From NCBI RefSeq assembly GCF_947259345.1, contig NZ_CAMYLS010000004.1, forward strand, positions 1 to 64,000: DNA of 64,000 nucleotides. The letters run 5' to 3'. The translations under genes were made by a program, and so were the position numbers. Source of the DNA: an uncultured Maricaulis sp. Its GTDB lineage: Bacteria; Pseudomonadota; Alphaproteobacteria; Caulobacterales; Maricaulaceae. Below are positions 44,318 to 53,830 of this stretch, in pieces. Position 1 is the first letter of the stretch. Each line of letters opens with the position of its first letter. The notes beneath the pieces were generated by a model. The model ran no database searches. It saw only the letters and a list, made by a program, of their open reading frames with translations, and was not told where the DNA came from.

Positions 44318-46741
44318 TCAGCTATCGCCATGTTCCGGCAGGTAGATCTCGCGGCGGCCGGCATGGTCGGCGGGGCCGATCATGCCTTCTTCTTCCAATC
44401 GCTCGATCAGCGTGGCGGCGCGGTTATAGCCAATCTGCAGGCGGCGCTGGATATAGGAGGTCGACGCTTTGCGATCACGGGCCACGACGGCAACGGCCTG
44501 GTCGAACAGGGCATCTCCACTGCCTTCGCCGTCATCCATGCCGGGCAGACCGCCCTCGTCATCATCCCCGCCCGCTGTGACCGCTTCGAGATACTCCGGC
44601 GCGCCCTGCTTTTTCAGGAAGGCTGCTACGTCCTCAACCTCCTTGTCCGAAACGAAAGGACCGTGAAGGCGCCGCAGTCGGCCACCGGAGGCCATGTAGA
44701 GCAGGTCGCCCATGCCGAGCAGCTGTTCAGCGCCCTGCTCGCCCAGAATGGTGCGGCTGTCGATCTTGGAGGTGACCGAATAGGAGATCCGGGTCGGGAA
44801 ATTGGCCTTGATCGTGCCGGTGATGACATCGACCGAGGGGCGTTGTGTGGCTGTGACCAGGTGAATGCCGGCGGCGCGGGCCATTTGAGCCAGGCGCTGG
44901 ACGGCGCCTTCGATCTCCTTGCCGGCGACCATCATGAGATCGGCCATTTCGTCGATCACGACGACGATATAGGGCATTTTCTCGGCGGTAATGGTCTCGG
45001 TCTCGAAGACCGGTTCGCCGCTTTCCTTGTCATACCCGGTCTGGACCGTGCGTGAGAGTTCCTCACCGCTCGCCAGGGCTTCGGCCACGCGCTCATTGAA
45101 GCCGGCGACATTGCGCACACCGACCTTGGACATGCGCAGATAGCGGCTCTCCATCTCGCGCACAGCCCATTTCAGCGCGACGACGGCCTTCTTGGGATCG
45201 GTGACGACCGGGCTCAGAAGGTGTGGAATGCCGTCATAGACCGAGAGTTCCAGCATTTTCGGGTCGATCATGATCATCCGGCAGTCTTCCGGCGGCAGCC
45301 GGTAGAGCAGGGACAGGATCATGGCATTGATACCGACCGATTTGCCCGAGCCCGTGGTGCCGGCGATCAGCAGGTGCGGCATGCGGGCAAGGTCGGCGAC
45401 AAAGGGTTCGCCGCCAATCGTCTCACCGAGCGCGAACGGCAGTTCGGCCTTGGCGTCCTCAAAGGCCTTGGAATTGAACAGGGCGCGCAGGAAAACAGTT
45501 TCGCGTTTGGGGTTTGGCAGTTCGATCCCGATCGCATTGCGGCCGGGGACGACGGCGACGCGCGCGGCCATCGTGCTCATCGAGCGGGCGATATCATCGG
45601 CCAGATTGATGACGCGCGAGGACTTCACCCCCGGTGCGGGTTCGAATTCATACAGGGTAACGACCGGGCCGGGGCGCACCTGGACAATTTCGCCCTTCAC
45701 GCCGAAATCCGACAAAACGCCTTGAAGAAGCTCAGCATTCTGGCGCAGGGCCAGTTCGTCGACGGCGTCATTGCGCACGCTCGGCTTGGTCAACAAGTCC
45801 AGCCGCGGCAGTTTGAACCCTTCGCTGCGCGCGAAGGGCAGCGCCCCCTGGGCTTCCCTGACATCCCGATCCGATGCCTTGGACTTGCGCGAGGGAGCCA
45901 CCTTGACCGACGGGTTATGGGGAGAGGGGTCCGGCTCGCCGGCGCGTGCCGCGGTGGGTGCAGGTCCGGAGTCTGCGGCCCGCATGGCGCGTCTCAGAAC
46001 GGGTTCTTCGTGGCGGTCTCCGTCCGGTTCATCCTCGTCATCTTCGTGCGCCTCTCGACCCCATCCGCCGAGGCGTCCGCGCAATTGGTCGAACCAGACC
46101 CGCAGCGTGGCCCAGGCCAGGCCGCCGGCATCCACCGCATTGGTGAGGTCGCGGGCGCGCAGGCCGAAGGTGAAGAAGATACCGGCAATCGACAGAAGCA
46201 GCGCAAAACCGGCCGCCAGGGCGACCGGCACAGGCAAATCCAGTCGCGCCGGCAGTGAGGCCAGTGAGGTCAGTGCGGCATCGCCGATCACGCCGCCCAG
46301 ACCCGGCGCAAGTGGCCAGGCTTGCGGTACGGGCAAGGATGCGACTGCGGCGGCAAACCCGGTTGTGCCCAGCCCGGCGAAAAACCAGCGGAAAATCGCC
46401 ACTGACCCGCTGCGAGGCTGCGGCGTTCGCCAGATCAGGATGCCGCCCCAGATGGCAAGGGCGATGGCGGGTCCGCCCGCCGCCCAGCCGAGTGCCTGCA
46501 AGAAGGCGTCACTGACGGTCGCACCCGGGCGCCCCATCCAGTTTCCGATTTCGCCATCCGACGCGACATTCCAGCTTGGATCGAGCACGTTGTGGGTCAG
46601 CAGCGAGACCATCAGGAAGACACCGCCAGCCAGCATCAGGCAGCCAAAGGCAATATCTGCAAGGCGCAGCCGCCAGCGCGGCGTCGGCTTGGCTACGGCC
46701 TTGGGAGTCTTGGCTTTGCGGGTCGAAGGTTTGCGGCTCAT
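44318..46741 (-). CDS. ftsK: DNA translocase FtsK
   Basis: An 807-residue septal DNA pump. Four to five N-terminal helices anchor it in the membrane. A charged linker follows (about residues 225-315). The motor domain has AGTTGSGKSVGINAMILSLL (Walker A), VVVIDEMADLMMVAG (Walker B) and TQRPSVDVITGTIKANFPTRI. The C-terminal gamma winged helix STSYIQRRLQIGYNRAATLIERLEEEG reads KOPS/polarity motifs. It resolves the terminus at division and delivers DNA to XerCD. Confidence 0.96.
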   Translation of the reverse strand: MSRKPSTRKAKTPKAVAKPTPRWRLRLADIAFGCLMLAGGVFLMVSLLTHNVLDPSWNVASDGEIGNWMGRPGATVSDAFLQALGWAAGGPAIALAIWGGILIWRTPQPRSGSVAIFRWFFAGLGTTGFAAAVASLPVPQAWPLAPGLGGVIGDAALTSLASLPARLDLPVPVALAAGFALLLSIAGIFFTFGLRARDLTNAVDAGGLAWATLRVWFDQLRGRLGGWGREAHEDDEDEPDGDRHEEPVLRRAMRAADSGPAPTAARAGEPDPSPHNPSVKVAPSRKSKASDRDVREAQGALPFARSEGFKLPRLDLLTKPSVRNDAVDELALRQNAELLQGVLSDFGVKGEIVQVRPGPVVTLYEFEPAPGVKSSRVINLADDIARSMSTMAARVAVVPGRNAIGIELPNPKRETVFLRALFNSKAFEDAKAELPFALGETIGGEPFVADLARMPHLLIAGTTGSGKSVGINAMILSLLYRLPPEDCRMIMIDPKMLELSVYDGIPHLLSPVVTDPKKAVVALKWAVREMESRYLRMSKVGVRNVAGFNERVAEALASGEELSRTVQTGYDKESGEPVFETETITAEKMPYIVVVIDEMADLMMVAGKEIEGAVQRLAQMARAAGIHLVTATQRPSVDVITGTIKANFPTRISYSVTSKIDSRTILGEQGAEQLLGMGDLLYMASGGRLRRLHGPFVSDKEVEDVAAFLKKQGAPEYLEAVTAGGDDDEGGLPGMDDGEGSGDALFDQAVAVVARDRKASTSYIQRRLQIGYNRAATLIERLEEEGMIGPADHAGRREIYLPEHGDS

Positions 46742-46847
46742 CCTGTCGTCCTAACGCTGCAAGTCTTCCCGGGCGGTAAACAAAGGTTAACAGCGCTGCG
46801 ACGCTCTGGCCGCTTTTCACCGTCAACAAAGCGCTTATTCTGCCTGC

Positions 46848-48122
46848 ATGATGAAGTCAGCAGAATTTGATGGCGATGTTGTGATCGCCGGCGGTGGCCT
46901 GGCCGGCATGACCCTGGCCCTGGCCATGGATCAGGCCGGGCTGAGTGTGGCCCTTGTCGACGCGCTGGAGATCGAGGACCAGCTGGCGCCGAGCTTTGAT
47001 GGTCGGGCCTCAGCGCTTGCTTATACGTCCTGGCGCATGTTCGAAGCTCTGGGCGTGGCCGAGTTTCTCAAGCCATACACCCAGCGGATCGAGCATATCC
47101 TGGTCTGCGACGGGCGCCCCTATGGGGGCGATAAGCCCGGTGGACCCGGCCCGCACACACTGCATTTCGATCGCCGCGAGATCTCCGAAGGCGAACACGG
47201 TGAGCCGCTCGGCTGGATGGCGGAGAACCGGCATTCCCGTTTCGCCCTGATCCAGGCCATCAAGGCCCGCCCGGGCATCAAGGTCTTTGCGCCGGCGCGG
47301 GCGGAGCGGCATGAGACGCGCGGGGACGGCGTCGACCTTTTCCTGGAGGATGGCCGCTATCTGTCCGGCCAGCTTCTGGTTGCCTGTGACGGCAAGTTTT
47401 CGCCCCGACGCCGGCAGGAAGGAATCCGTACCGCCGGTTGGCAATATGGTCAGAAAGGCCTTGTTGCCACGGTCCGACATTCCGAGCCGCATAATGGCGT
47501 GGCCTATGAGTATTTCCTGCCGTCAGGCCCCTTTGCCATCCTGCCGCTTCCTGACAACCGGGCCTCCCTCGTCTGGACCGAGCCGGATGCCGTTGCCGAT
47601 GCGCTGAAGGACGCTCCGGAGGCCGTCTTCCAGGAAGAGCTCGAGAATCGCTTTGGTGATTTCCTCGGCGATGTGCGTCCGGAAGGGCCGCGTTTCGCCT
47701 ATCCGCTGGGGCTGAAATATGCCGAGCGATTCTGCGAGGAGCGTGTGGCCTTTGTCGGCGATGCGGCACGCGGCATTCACCCGCTCGCGGGGCAGGGCTT
47801 CAATCTGGGTATTCGTGACGCCGCCGCCTTGGCCGAAGTGGTTGGCGAGGCCCGGCGCGTCGGTCTGGATATCGGCGCACTCCTAACGCTGCGGCGCTAT
47901 GAGGATTGGCGCAAATTTGACAGTGCGACGCTGGCAGCGGGGACGGATATCTTCAACCGGCTCTTCTCGAACGATATCGAGCCGCTTCGCCAATTGCGCG
48001 GCTTGGGCCTGTCCCTGGTCAACAAGATCGGCCCGGCCCGGCGCTTTTTCATGCGCCAGGCTGGCGGCGAAACGGGCGATCCGCCCCGACTGCTCAAGGG
48101 TCAGCGTCTGGATGCTGCTTAA
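46848..48122 (+). CDS. UbiH/UbiF-family FAD-dependent hydroxylase
   Basis: A 424-residue flavoprotein monooxygenase for ring hydroxylation in ubiquinone synthesis. The FAD motif VVIAGGGLAGMTLALAMDQAG sits at the N-terminus (glycines 15-20). The DG motif LLVACDGKFSPRRR lies mid-chain, and GDAARGIHPLAGQGFNLGIRDAAALAE is the second FAD/Ubi signature. Which ring position it acts on is not clear. It is divergent from ftsK across 106 bases. Confidence 0.9.
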   Translation: MMKSAEFDGDVVIAGGGLAGMTLALAMDQAGLSVALVDALEIEDQLAPSFDGRASALAYTSWRMFEALGVAEFLKPYTQRIEHILVCDGRPYGGDKPGGPGPHTLHFDRREISEGEHGEPLGWMAENRHSRFALIQAIKARPGIKVFAPARAERHETRGDGVDLFLEDGRYLSGQLLVACDGKFSPRRRQEGIRTAGWQYGQKGLVATVRHSEPHNGVAYEYFLPSGPFAILPLPDNRASLVWTEPDAVADALKDAPEAVFQEELENRFGDFLGDVRPEGPRFAYPLGLKYAERFCEERVAFVGDAARGIHPLAGQGFNLGIRDAAALAEVVGEARRVGLDIGALLTLRRYEDWRKFDSATLAAGTDIFNRLFSNDIEPLRQLRGLGLSLVNKIGPARRFFMRQAGGETGDPPRLLKGQRLDAA

Positions 48123-48149
48123 GCGACCGGCTTTCGGGGCGCGACAGGA

Positions 48150-48698
48150 TCAAAACGGGTTGAGCGTATACCCGTCCTGCTGCAGCAAGGCGTGGGCGGT
48201 CATCGCTGAGAGCGCCATTTCCACGCCAGGCAGAAGGTCTTCGCGCGAAACGTCGTAATAGGCCGCACTCTGACCGCAGACGATCACCCGAACGCCATGC
48301 GTGAGCAGGGTCGCGACCAGGTCCGCATTGCCGGCCGCGCTTTCGCCGGCGACGTCATGCACGGCGCCGCCATGAATGACGATGGCGAGGTGGAGGTTAC
48401 CTGCTTCAACGCCGTTGGCGACATGCATGTTGAGAAAGCGCGCGGCGCTGGTCAGCGTGCGGTTGAGGCTGTCGGTATCGGAGCGCGTGGCGCTGTCGAA
48501 GGCGATCTGGAAGACGCTGTTGTCCGGCAGGGCCGAGGTCATGTCGACAGCGGCGATTTGACCATAATCAGCGATCAGCGGCCCGGCCCCGAAATCCTCT
48601 GGCCCGGCCAGGGCCGGTGCGCTCTGGAGTGCAATGAACAGGCTCGTCGCAGCGAGCAGGGCAGGTCGCGCGGTACGCGGAATGATGGCAGGCAACAT
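48150..48698 (-). CDS. Exported DsrE/DsrF-like protein
   Basis: A 182-residue protein with signal peptide TARPALLAATSLFIALQSAPALA. The mature domain has NSVFQIAFDSATRSDTDSLNRTLTSAARFLN, LHLAIVIHGGAVHDV and LLTHGVRVIVCGQSAAYYDVSREDLLPGVEMALSAMTAHALLQQDGY. These fit the DsrE/F-like sulphur-relay fold, including the conserved cysteine in VIVCGQS. Periplasmic DsrE-like proteins are of unclear function. Confidence 0.82.
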   Translation of the reverse strand: MLPAIIPRTARPALLAATSLFIALQSAPALAGPEDFGAGPLIADYGQIAAVDMTSALPDNSVFQIAFDSATRSDTDSLNRTLTSAARFLNMHVANGVEAGNLHLAIVIHGGAVHDVAGESAAGNADLVATLLTHGVRVIVCGQSAAYYDVSREDLLPGVEMALSAMTAHALLQQDGYTLNPF

Positions 48699-48764
48699 GA
48701 AGGTCTCCGGACTGTCTTGCCATCAATTTAGCGCGGTCCGGCGGCCTTGTCCCTCAACTGTCCT

Positions 48765-49742
48765 TCAGCGTGGGCCCCGTATGGCATCTAGCGCGCGCGC
48801 GATTCGCAGGCTGTTTGAGGCCAGCGAGGGGTGAGGCGCACCGCCATTGAGGTGAGTGACCATGCCTTCCACGTGCGGCAGCTGAACCGGATCCGGATTG
48901 TCGATCATGATCCGTGTCGTGCCGGCCTCGGTGACCACTTCGAGGGCGGCATCGTCGAAGACCGAGAAGCGAATCTCGCCATGCGAGCCCAGAATGCGCA
49001 CATGATCCTCATGTCCGAAGGCGGCGAAATTCCAGAACCCGCTGCCGGTCGCCCCGTTTGCATGCTGCCAACTGGCCGCAAATGCGCTGGGGCTGGTGTA
49101 GAGTGTGTGTTGGTGAGTTGCTTGCCCGGAAGCCTCGACGAGCGGGCCAATCAAATGGTCGAACAGGTCGAGCCCGTGACAGGCGAGATCGTCAAAATAG
49201 CCACCCGGCGCCGCCTCGATTTCCGTTCGCCAGTTCGGCAGGCCGGCGAGATCGGTTGCGTTGGGCTCGCGGGTCAGTCGCCACTCAACATGCCGGACCG
49301 CCCCGATCTCGCCGGCGTCAATCCATGCACCAATTTGGGCGAAGCGCGGCAGACTGCGTCGGTAGTAGGCCACAAATAGCGGCTGACCGGCGGCTTCAAA
49401 AGCGCTGGTGATGGCCTCCGTCTCGACCCCGGTATTGGCCAGCGGCTTTTCGATACAACAGGGTTTGCCCGCGCCGGCGACCTTTTCAGCGAGTTCCGGG
49501 TGGGAAGCAGGCGGTGTGGCGATATAGATCGCATCAACCGTATCGTGGTTCAGCAGGTCTTCGAGGTTCGCGCAAACCGTCGCGACCCGGTGCCTGGCGG
49601 CATAGGCTGTCGCCTGTTCCGGGCGCCGGGCCCAGACCGCGACCAATTCGCTGTTCCGGGCCTGCTGGTAGGCCGGGCCACTCTTGCGCTCGGTCACGTC
49701 ACCGCATCCGATCATGCCCCAGCGCCAGGTCTTTGCGGTCAT
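48765..49742 (-). CDS. Gfo/Idh/MocA-family oxidoreductase
   Basis: A 325-residue NAD(P)-dependent sugar or cyclitol dehydrogenase. It has the Rossmann motif GMIGCGDVTERKSGPAYQ and AIYIATPPASHPELAEKVAGAGKPCCIEKPLA, which includes the catalytic lysine in EKP. The C-terminal sheet domain has FDDLACHGLDLFDHLIG. Substrate unknown. It shares its strand with the DUF971 gene 24 bases away. Confidence 0.9.
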   Translation of the reverse strand: MTAKTWRWGMIGCGDVTERKSGPAYQQARNSELVAVWARRPEQATAYAARHRVATVCANLEDLLNHDTVDAIYIATPPASHPELAEKVAGAGKPCCIEKPLANTGVETEAITSAFEAAGQPLFVAYYRRSLPRFAQIGAWIDAGEIGAVRHVEWRLTREPNATDLAGLPNWRTEIEAAPGGYFDDLACHGLDLFDHLIGPLVEASGQATHQHTLYTSPSAFAASWQHANGATGSGFWNFAAFGHEDHVRILGSHGEIRFSVFDDAALEVVTEAGTTRIMIDNPDPVQLPHVEGMVTHLNGGAPHPSLASNSLRIARALDAIRGPR

Positions 49743-49765
49743 ACCCTGTGTCCTCGCCGGTTGAA

Positions 49766-50074
49766 TCAGCGCGCGGCTTCTCCCAGCGCATAAAGATAGT
49801 CCCAGGTGAAAATCCCGCTGTCATGTCCATCATCGAAGGTCAGGCGGACCGCATAACGTCCGACAGGCTCCGCAGCTGTGATGCCGACATTCTCCTTGCC
49901 GGTGACGATTTTCTTCTGGCCGGCGCCATGGCCCTGGACTTCAGCGCTCGGGCTTTCCACGCGCAAGGTCTCGAACGGGATCGAGAAACTCTCCCCGTCA
50001 TCAAAGCGGGCATGAAGGGCCTTGTCGGTGCTTGAAAAGTCCAGCTTCTCGGGCCAGGGGCGTGACATGGTCAA
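49766..50074 (-). CDS. DUF971 protein (gamma-butyrobetaine hydroxylase N-domain-like)
   Basis: A 102-residue protein with [27 protein letters not shown], the core of DUF971. This domain also forms the N-terminus of gamma-butyrobetaine hydroxylases and occurs in iron-sulphur-related scaffolds. Its closing part is [28 protein letters not shown]. Function unproven. It overlaps the Trm112-like gene by 4 bases. Confidence 0.88.
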   Translation of the reverse strand: MTMSRPWPEKLDFSSTDKALHARFDDGESFSIPFETLRVESPSAEVQGHGAGQKKIVTGKENVGITAAEPVGRYAVRLTFDDGHDSGIFTWDYLYALGEAAR

Positions 50075-50268
50075 TCCTCAAGTCTGCGGGCTTCGTCGGG
50101 CAGCATGATGGGGATGCCATCGCGCACCGGATAGGCGAGGCCGGCACCCTTGGAGATCAGCTCATTGGCCTCGCGATCAAAGTGCAAAGTCTCGCGGGTC
50201 ACCGGGCAGACCAGGATTTCCAGGAGTTTCGGGTCGATCTCGCGGGTCTCGGCGTCGCTCATGGACAC
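50071..50268 (-). CDS. Trm112-family protein
   Basis: A 65-residue protein of the Trm112/YcaR type: [20 protein letters not shown] followed by [26 protein letters not shown]. Trm112-like proteins support methyltransferases in eukaryotes; the bacterial role is unclear. Only one cysteine of the zinc-type CPxC motif is present. ATGA overlap with the DUF971 gene. Confidence 0.88.
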   Translation of the reverse strand: MSMSDAETREIDPKLLEILVCPVTRETLHFDREANELISKGAGLAYPVRDGIPIMLPDEARRLED

Positions 50269-50273
50269 TCTCC

Positions 50274-51191
50274 TCAGGAAAACAGGATGGCGGACAGACG
50301 GCGACGTCCGTCACGGGTCACTTCGGAGGCCGGGCCGGCCGCGTCGAAGACTTTCAGAAGCAGGGTCCGCGCGGCCTGCTCATTCCATTCGCGATCCAGC
50401 GCGGTGATAGCGATCAACTGGTCGACCGCGCCCTTGTGATCGCCTGCCGCAACGAGCGCTTCGGCAAGGTCATAGCGGGCCTGGAGATCACTGGAATCCG
50501 CCGCAACAGCCTGGCGCAAAGCCGCTGTGGCTGCATCGTCGGCGGGGGCACCGGTTGCCAGTTCCAGCGCCGCGCGGGCACCGTCGATCGCGGGATCATC
50601 GGCGCGGTCTTCCGGCACTTGTGCGAGAATTTGTCGGGCCTTGTCGGCATCTCCGGCTTTCAGCCAGACCCGGACAAGTCCGGCTATGGCGCCGGGATGG
50701 CCGGGGTCGGACTGCAGAACCGTCCCGAAATCCTGGGATGCGCCTTGCAAGTCCCCGGTTTCGATGGCGGCGAGACCCCGTTCGACCATGGCGCGGATTT
50801 CCGCCTCGCTGGGTCCCTTGCCGGAAATGCGGCCGATGAAATCCTTGATCTGGCTTTCCGGAAGCGCACCGGTAAAGCCGTCCACCGGCTGGCCATTCTT
50901 GAAGGCATAGACTGCGGGGATGGATTGAACCCGCAATTGCTGGGCGATGCCCGGATTCTCGTCGATATTGATTTTCACCAGTTTGACCGCGCCGCCTGCG
51001 TCATGGACGCATTTCTCGATCATCGGGCCCAATTGCCGACAGGGGCCACACCAGGGCGCCCAGAAGTCAACGATGACCGGAACATCCTTGGACGGTTCGA
51101 CGACATCCTGCATGAAGGTGCGATCCGAGGAATCGCGCACCAGGTCGTCTTGGGCCGTGCCTTGTCCGTTGTCGCCGCCGATAAGGGTCAT
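50274..51191 (-). CDS. cnoX: Thioredoxin-TPR chaperone (CnoX/YbbN)
   Basis: A 305-residue protein with an N-terminal thioredoxin domain, [21 protein letters not shown] (active-site Cys48 and Cys51), and a C-terminal TPR-like helical part built of repeats such as [34 protein letters not shown]. CnoX proteins are holdases that protect proteins during oxidative stress; the retained CGPC motif suggests redox activity as in Caulobacter. It is 5 bases upstream of the Trm112-like gene, so probably one operon. Confidence 0.9.
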   Translation of the reverse strand: MTLIGGDNGQGTAQDDLVRDSSDRTFMQDVVEPSKDVPVIVDFWAPWCGPCRQLGPMIEKCVHDAGGAVKLVKINIDENPGIAQQLRVQSIPAVYAFKNGQPVDGFTGALPESQIKDFIGRISGKGPSEAEIRAMVERGLAAIETGDLQGASQDFGTVLQSDPGHPGAIAGLVRVWLKAGDADKARQILAQVPEDRADDPAIDGARAALELATGAPADDAATAALRQAVAADSSDLQARYDLAEALVAAGDHKGAVDQLIAITALDREWNEQAARTLLLKVFDAAGPASEVTRDGRRRLSAILFS

Positions 51192-51276
51192 GCCGGTTTC
51201 CTTGTCTTTGCCTGGTTCATTGCCGCGGTCTGGTATGACTGACTAAGTGGCCTCTGAGGCACGCGGATGCAAGCGG

Positions 51277-51798
51277 TCACTGCGCCGCATCTTCTGCTGC
51301 CGCGAGGGCGCCGAGGTCCAGGATCTCCGGTTCGCGATCCGTGTCCCGCACGAAGCGAAGAAGGTCGTCCGCGGCAATAGCGGTCGTGGCGTTGTTCGAA
51401 AGTGGATGGAAATTGACGATGTCATGCGCCATCAGCGCCGCATCGAGCACGAAGCGGACCCGGACGTCCGGATCATTCATCAGCGCAAAGGCCGTGACCG
51501 AGCCCGGCGTGACTCCGAGCGTTTCGAGCAGGAGTTCGGGTTTCCCGAAAGACAGGCGCCCACAGCCCAGGACTGTGTGCAGCTTGTTGATGCGGATGCT
51601 GGTTTCGGCCAGGGCCGAGATCAGGATGAGGACACCCTTCTTGTCTTTCAGGAACAGGTTCTTGGTATGCCCGCCCGGCATGTCATCCTTCATACCCTCG
51701 CCTTCGGCGACGGTGAAGATGGGTGGATGCTCATGGGTCTTGTGAGCAATACCGAGAGCATCAAGGCGTGCGAAGAGGTCAGTGCGGCTGGCGATCAT
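51277..51798 (-). CDS. YbaK/ProX-type aminoacyl-tRNA deacylase
   Basis: A 173-residue trans-editing domain protein of the ProXp-ala/PrdX group, which hydrolyses mischarged Ala-tRNA(Pro). Landmarks are [34 protein letters not shown] with the catalytic lysine, [24 protein letters not shown] and [14 protein letters not shown]. Confidence 0.92.
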   Translation of the reverse strand: MIASRTDLFARLDALGIAHKTHEHPPIFTVAEGEGMKDDMPGGHTKNLFLKDKKGVLILISALAETSIRINKLHTVLGCGRLSFGKPELLLETLGVTPGSVTAFALMNDPDVRVRFVLDAALMAHDIVNFHPLSNNATTAIAADDLLRFVRDTDREPEILDLGALAAAEDAAQ

Positions 51799-51918
51799 GA
51801 CCTTGTTGAAGCGCGGCTGCAGATGATGTGCAAGAGGACGGAAACAGACGCTTGCAATCTTCGAAGCTTTGCGCGATATACCCCGCTCCCCGGCGGGGCC
51901 ATGCCCTGCCAGTCGTGA

Positions 51919-51993
51919 GCGGGCGTAGCTCAGGGGTAGAGCGTCACCTTGCCAAGGTGAATGTCGTGAGTTCGAATCTCATCGCCCGCTCCA
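51919..51993 (+). tRNA. tRNA-Gly (anticodon GCC)
   Basis: A complete cloverleaf of 75 bases with encoded CCA. The acceptor stem GCGGGCG pairs with CGCCCGC. The anticodon arm is TCACC-TTGCCAA-GGTGA with GCC at 51951-51953. The T arm is GTGAG-TTCGAAT-CTCAT. The D arm contains GCTCAGGGGTAGAGC. Confidence 0.98.
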
Positions 51994-52056
51994 TTCTCTT
52001 CCCCATTTTGATTCCTGGTCCGGTTTGATCGCTTGGCTGTCAGGCCGGTCCCGGCC

Positions 52057-52218
52057 TCAGGACAGTTTCAGTTCGCGCTGACGCACATAGGCGTCATGGC
52101 GCGGATCCCGGGCGCGCAATACCGGTCGCGTATTGAAGAGCAGGTGCGGCAGTCCAATCCGCAAGGCCGCAGGGGCCTGGATGTGGGGTCGCGGGGTCTT
52201 GTTCGGACGCATGGTCAT
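52057..52218 (-). CDS. Small basic protein with strong ribosome binding site
   Basis: A 53-residue frame starting MTMRPNKTPRPHIQAPAALR and ending VRQRELKLS, rich in Arg, Lys and Pro. AAGGAGG lies 6 bases before the ATG, close to an ideal ribosome binding site, which is the main reason to believe it. The longer frame to 52251 ignores that site. An inverted repeat AGGCCGG-TC-CCGGCCT (52042-52057), flanked by CTGTC/GACAG, sits at its 3' end. I recognise no family. Confidence 0.6.
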   Translation of the reverse strand: MTMRPNKTPRPHIQAPAALRIGLPHLLFNTRPVLRARDPRHDAYVRQRELKLS

Positions 52219-52375
52219 GAAAGCCTCCTTGCCATGAAAGAGCATGGTCACACGCCAGAAAGGCAGGCACGGGGCAGCGGCAAGGCCATTTCCCGGCCAT
52301 TGCGTTCATCGTTCGATCAGGTTTGCGGGAAAGGTGTGTCGTCCGCGCCCGACCCAAAGGCCGGGCGCTGAACAA

Positions 52376-52762
52376 TCAACTGGCAAGGGAACGCAGCAGA
52401 TCGATTACGCGTCGTCTGACCGTCTGGTCCTTGATGCCGGAAAAGGCTGACGCCAGAGCCAGGCCGTCCGGGCTGGCAATGAAATCATACAGAGTGTCGG
52501 AATCGCCGCCCTTGAGCTCGGACGAGCCATCCTCTTCCAGGCCTTCGAAGAAGTAGGAGACCGGGACTTCCATGACTTTGGCGACATGGAACAGGCGGCT
52601 GGCGCCAATCCGGTTGGTGCCGCGTTCATACTTCTGGACTTGCTGGAACGTCACACCGAGCTTTTCGCCCAATTCCGACTGGCTCATTTCCAGAAGGCTG
52701 CGCCGCAGCCGCAGTCTGGCCCCGACATGCTGATCAATACTGGTTGGGCCTCGTGCACTCAT
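52376..52762 (-). CDS. XRE-family transcription regulator
   Basis: A 128-residue protein with a Cro/CI-type helix-turn-helix: VGARLRLRRSLLEMSQSELGEKLGVTFQQVQKYERGTNRIGASRLFHVAKVMEVPVSYFF. The C-terminal 55 residues are a helical tail ending KDQTVRRRVIDLLRSLAS. Close relatives are common in alphaproteobacteria, some under cell-cycle or symbiotic control. It starts 7 bases after the LysR-type gene and is likely co-transcribed with it. Confidence 0.9.
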   Translation of the reverse strand: MSARGPTSIDQHVGARLRLRRSLLEMSQSELGEKLGVTFQQVQKYERGTNRIGASRLFHVAKVMEVPVSYFFEGLEEDGSSELKGGDSDTLYDFIASPDGLALASAFSGIKDQTVRRRVIDLLRSLAS

Positions 52763-52769
52763 CGCGTCC

Positions 52770-53741
52770 TCACGTCTGTGGTTTGATGACTTCTACGTCG
52801 CAGAACTCGCTCGGATGGCAAAACTCTTCGCGGAACCAAGGGTGGAGTCTACGGTTGAACAGTTCTGCAATCCAGTCGGCAACGCACTTTATTCTCGATA
52901 TTCCAAGACTGCCTGGTGAATTCTTGAGCCAGAAACGGACGTCTTGATGAAAGTCATAGTCAAGAACAACCAGCTCATCCGGATACAAGGAGGCCAGATA
53001 GGTTGGTGCCATGGCAATTCCACCTCCATGGCGAATGGTTTCAAATAGCACCGAACTGATGTCCGCAGTGAAGGAATATCTTACAACCTCATCCGTTGCT
53101 GTGGCCTTTCGCTGCCACAGGTGGAGTGAGGGGTCGTACTGTTCCAGCCTCAAGAATCGCAGTGTCAGAACGTCTTCCAAGGAGCGTGGGGCGCCATAGG
53201 TCGCGATAAACTCACGTGACGCCATGGGCATGTAGTGGATGCTTCCCAGGGCTCGGGCCTCGGTATCCATTGATTTGTCCGGCGTGAAGGTCAGGCTCAG
53301 GGCTGCGGCCGTATCGCCCGCGGGCACTGAACGGTCATTGATCAATTTGAGGACGATTTCCGGATTAACGCGTTGGAACTCCGGGATATGGCGGGCCAGC
53401 CAATAGGTCGCCAGCCCATCGGGAACACGCAGGGAAACCTGCCCCGCAAGGCTGCGATCCATGCCCGCGATTTCGGTCTCAAGCCGCTGCGCGGAACGCT
53501 GCATGGTCACCGCGTAATCCAGCGCTGCTGCGCCGGCCCGGGTCAGGACGACACCGTCCGCACGCCGCTCGATCAACTGCGATGAGAGCCGACTTTCCAA
53601 TTGGCGCATTCGCTTGGAAACCGTGGATTGCTGACACCCCAGCACGGTCGCCGCCGCGCTCATGGAGCCGGTCGTGGCGACGGCATGGAAGATCTGCAGG
53701 TCGTCCCAGTCGAAGACGTTGCGACGAAGATCGCTATCCAA
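52770..53741 (-). CDS. LysR-type transcription regulator
   Basis: A 323-residue regulator. The N-terminal winged helix reads LQIFHAVATTGSMSAAATVLGCQQSTVSKRMRQLESRLSSQLIERR. The remainder is a type-2 periplasmic-binding-like effector domain, including VSLRVPDGLATYWLARHIPEF. The frame begins at a TTG (53741). It is divergent from the GNAT operon at 53831, the classical LysR arrangement, so it probably regulates that operon (inference). Confidence 0.88.
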   Translation of the reverse strand: MDSDLRRNVFDWDDLQIFHAVATTGSMSAAATVLGCQQSTVSKRMRQLESRLSSQLIERRADGVVLTRAGAAALDYAVTMQRSAQRLETEIAGMDRSLAGQVSLRVPDGLATYWLARHIPEFQRVNPEIVLKLINDRSVPAGDTAAALSLTFTPDKSMDTEARALGSIHYMPMASREFIATYGAPRSLEDVLTLRFLRLEQYDPSLHLWQRKATATDEVVRYSFTADISSVLFETIRHGGGIAMAPTYLASLYPDELVVLDYDFHQDVRFWLKNSPGSLGISRIKCVADWIAELFNRRLHPWFREEFCHPSEFCDVEVIKPQT

Positions 53742-53794
53742 GTTAAGACTACCCCCTATTCCAACTTCGCCGAAGAAGAAGTAGCTCGCCGGTG

Positions 53795-53810
53795 TTAACG
53801 AAGAATTAAC
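53795..53810. promoter_or_regulatory. CtrA-type binding site
   Basis: TTAACGAAGAATTAAC fits the CtrA full-site consensus TTAA-N7-TTAAC exactly. With the preceding G it is also a 5+5 palindrome. It lies 54 bases from the LysR start and 21 bases upstream of the GNAT-like gene start (53831). It is the only exact TTAA-N7-TTAA pair I noticed among the non-coding gaps of the window. Confidence 0.7.
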
Positions 53811-53830
53811 TACATGGCGGAGTGTGCGTA

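Noticed and set aside
51919-51993. tRNA-Gly as an integration site for a mobile island
   Set aside because: No integrase, direct repeat of the tRNA end or foreign-looking block is seen beside it.
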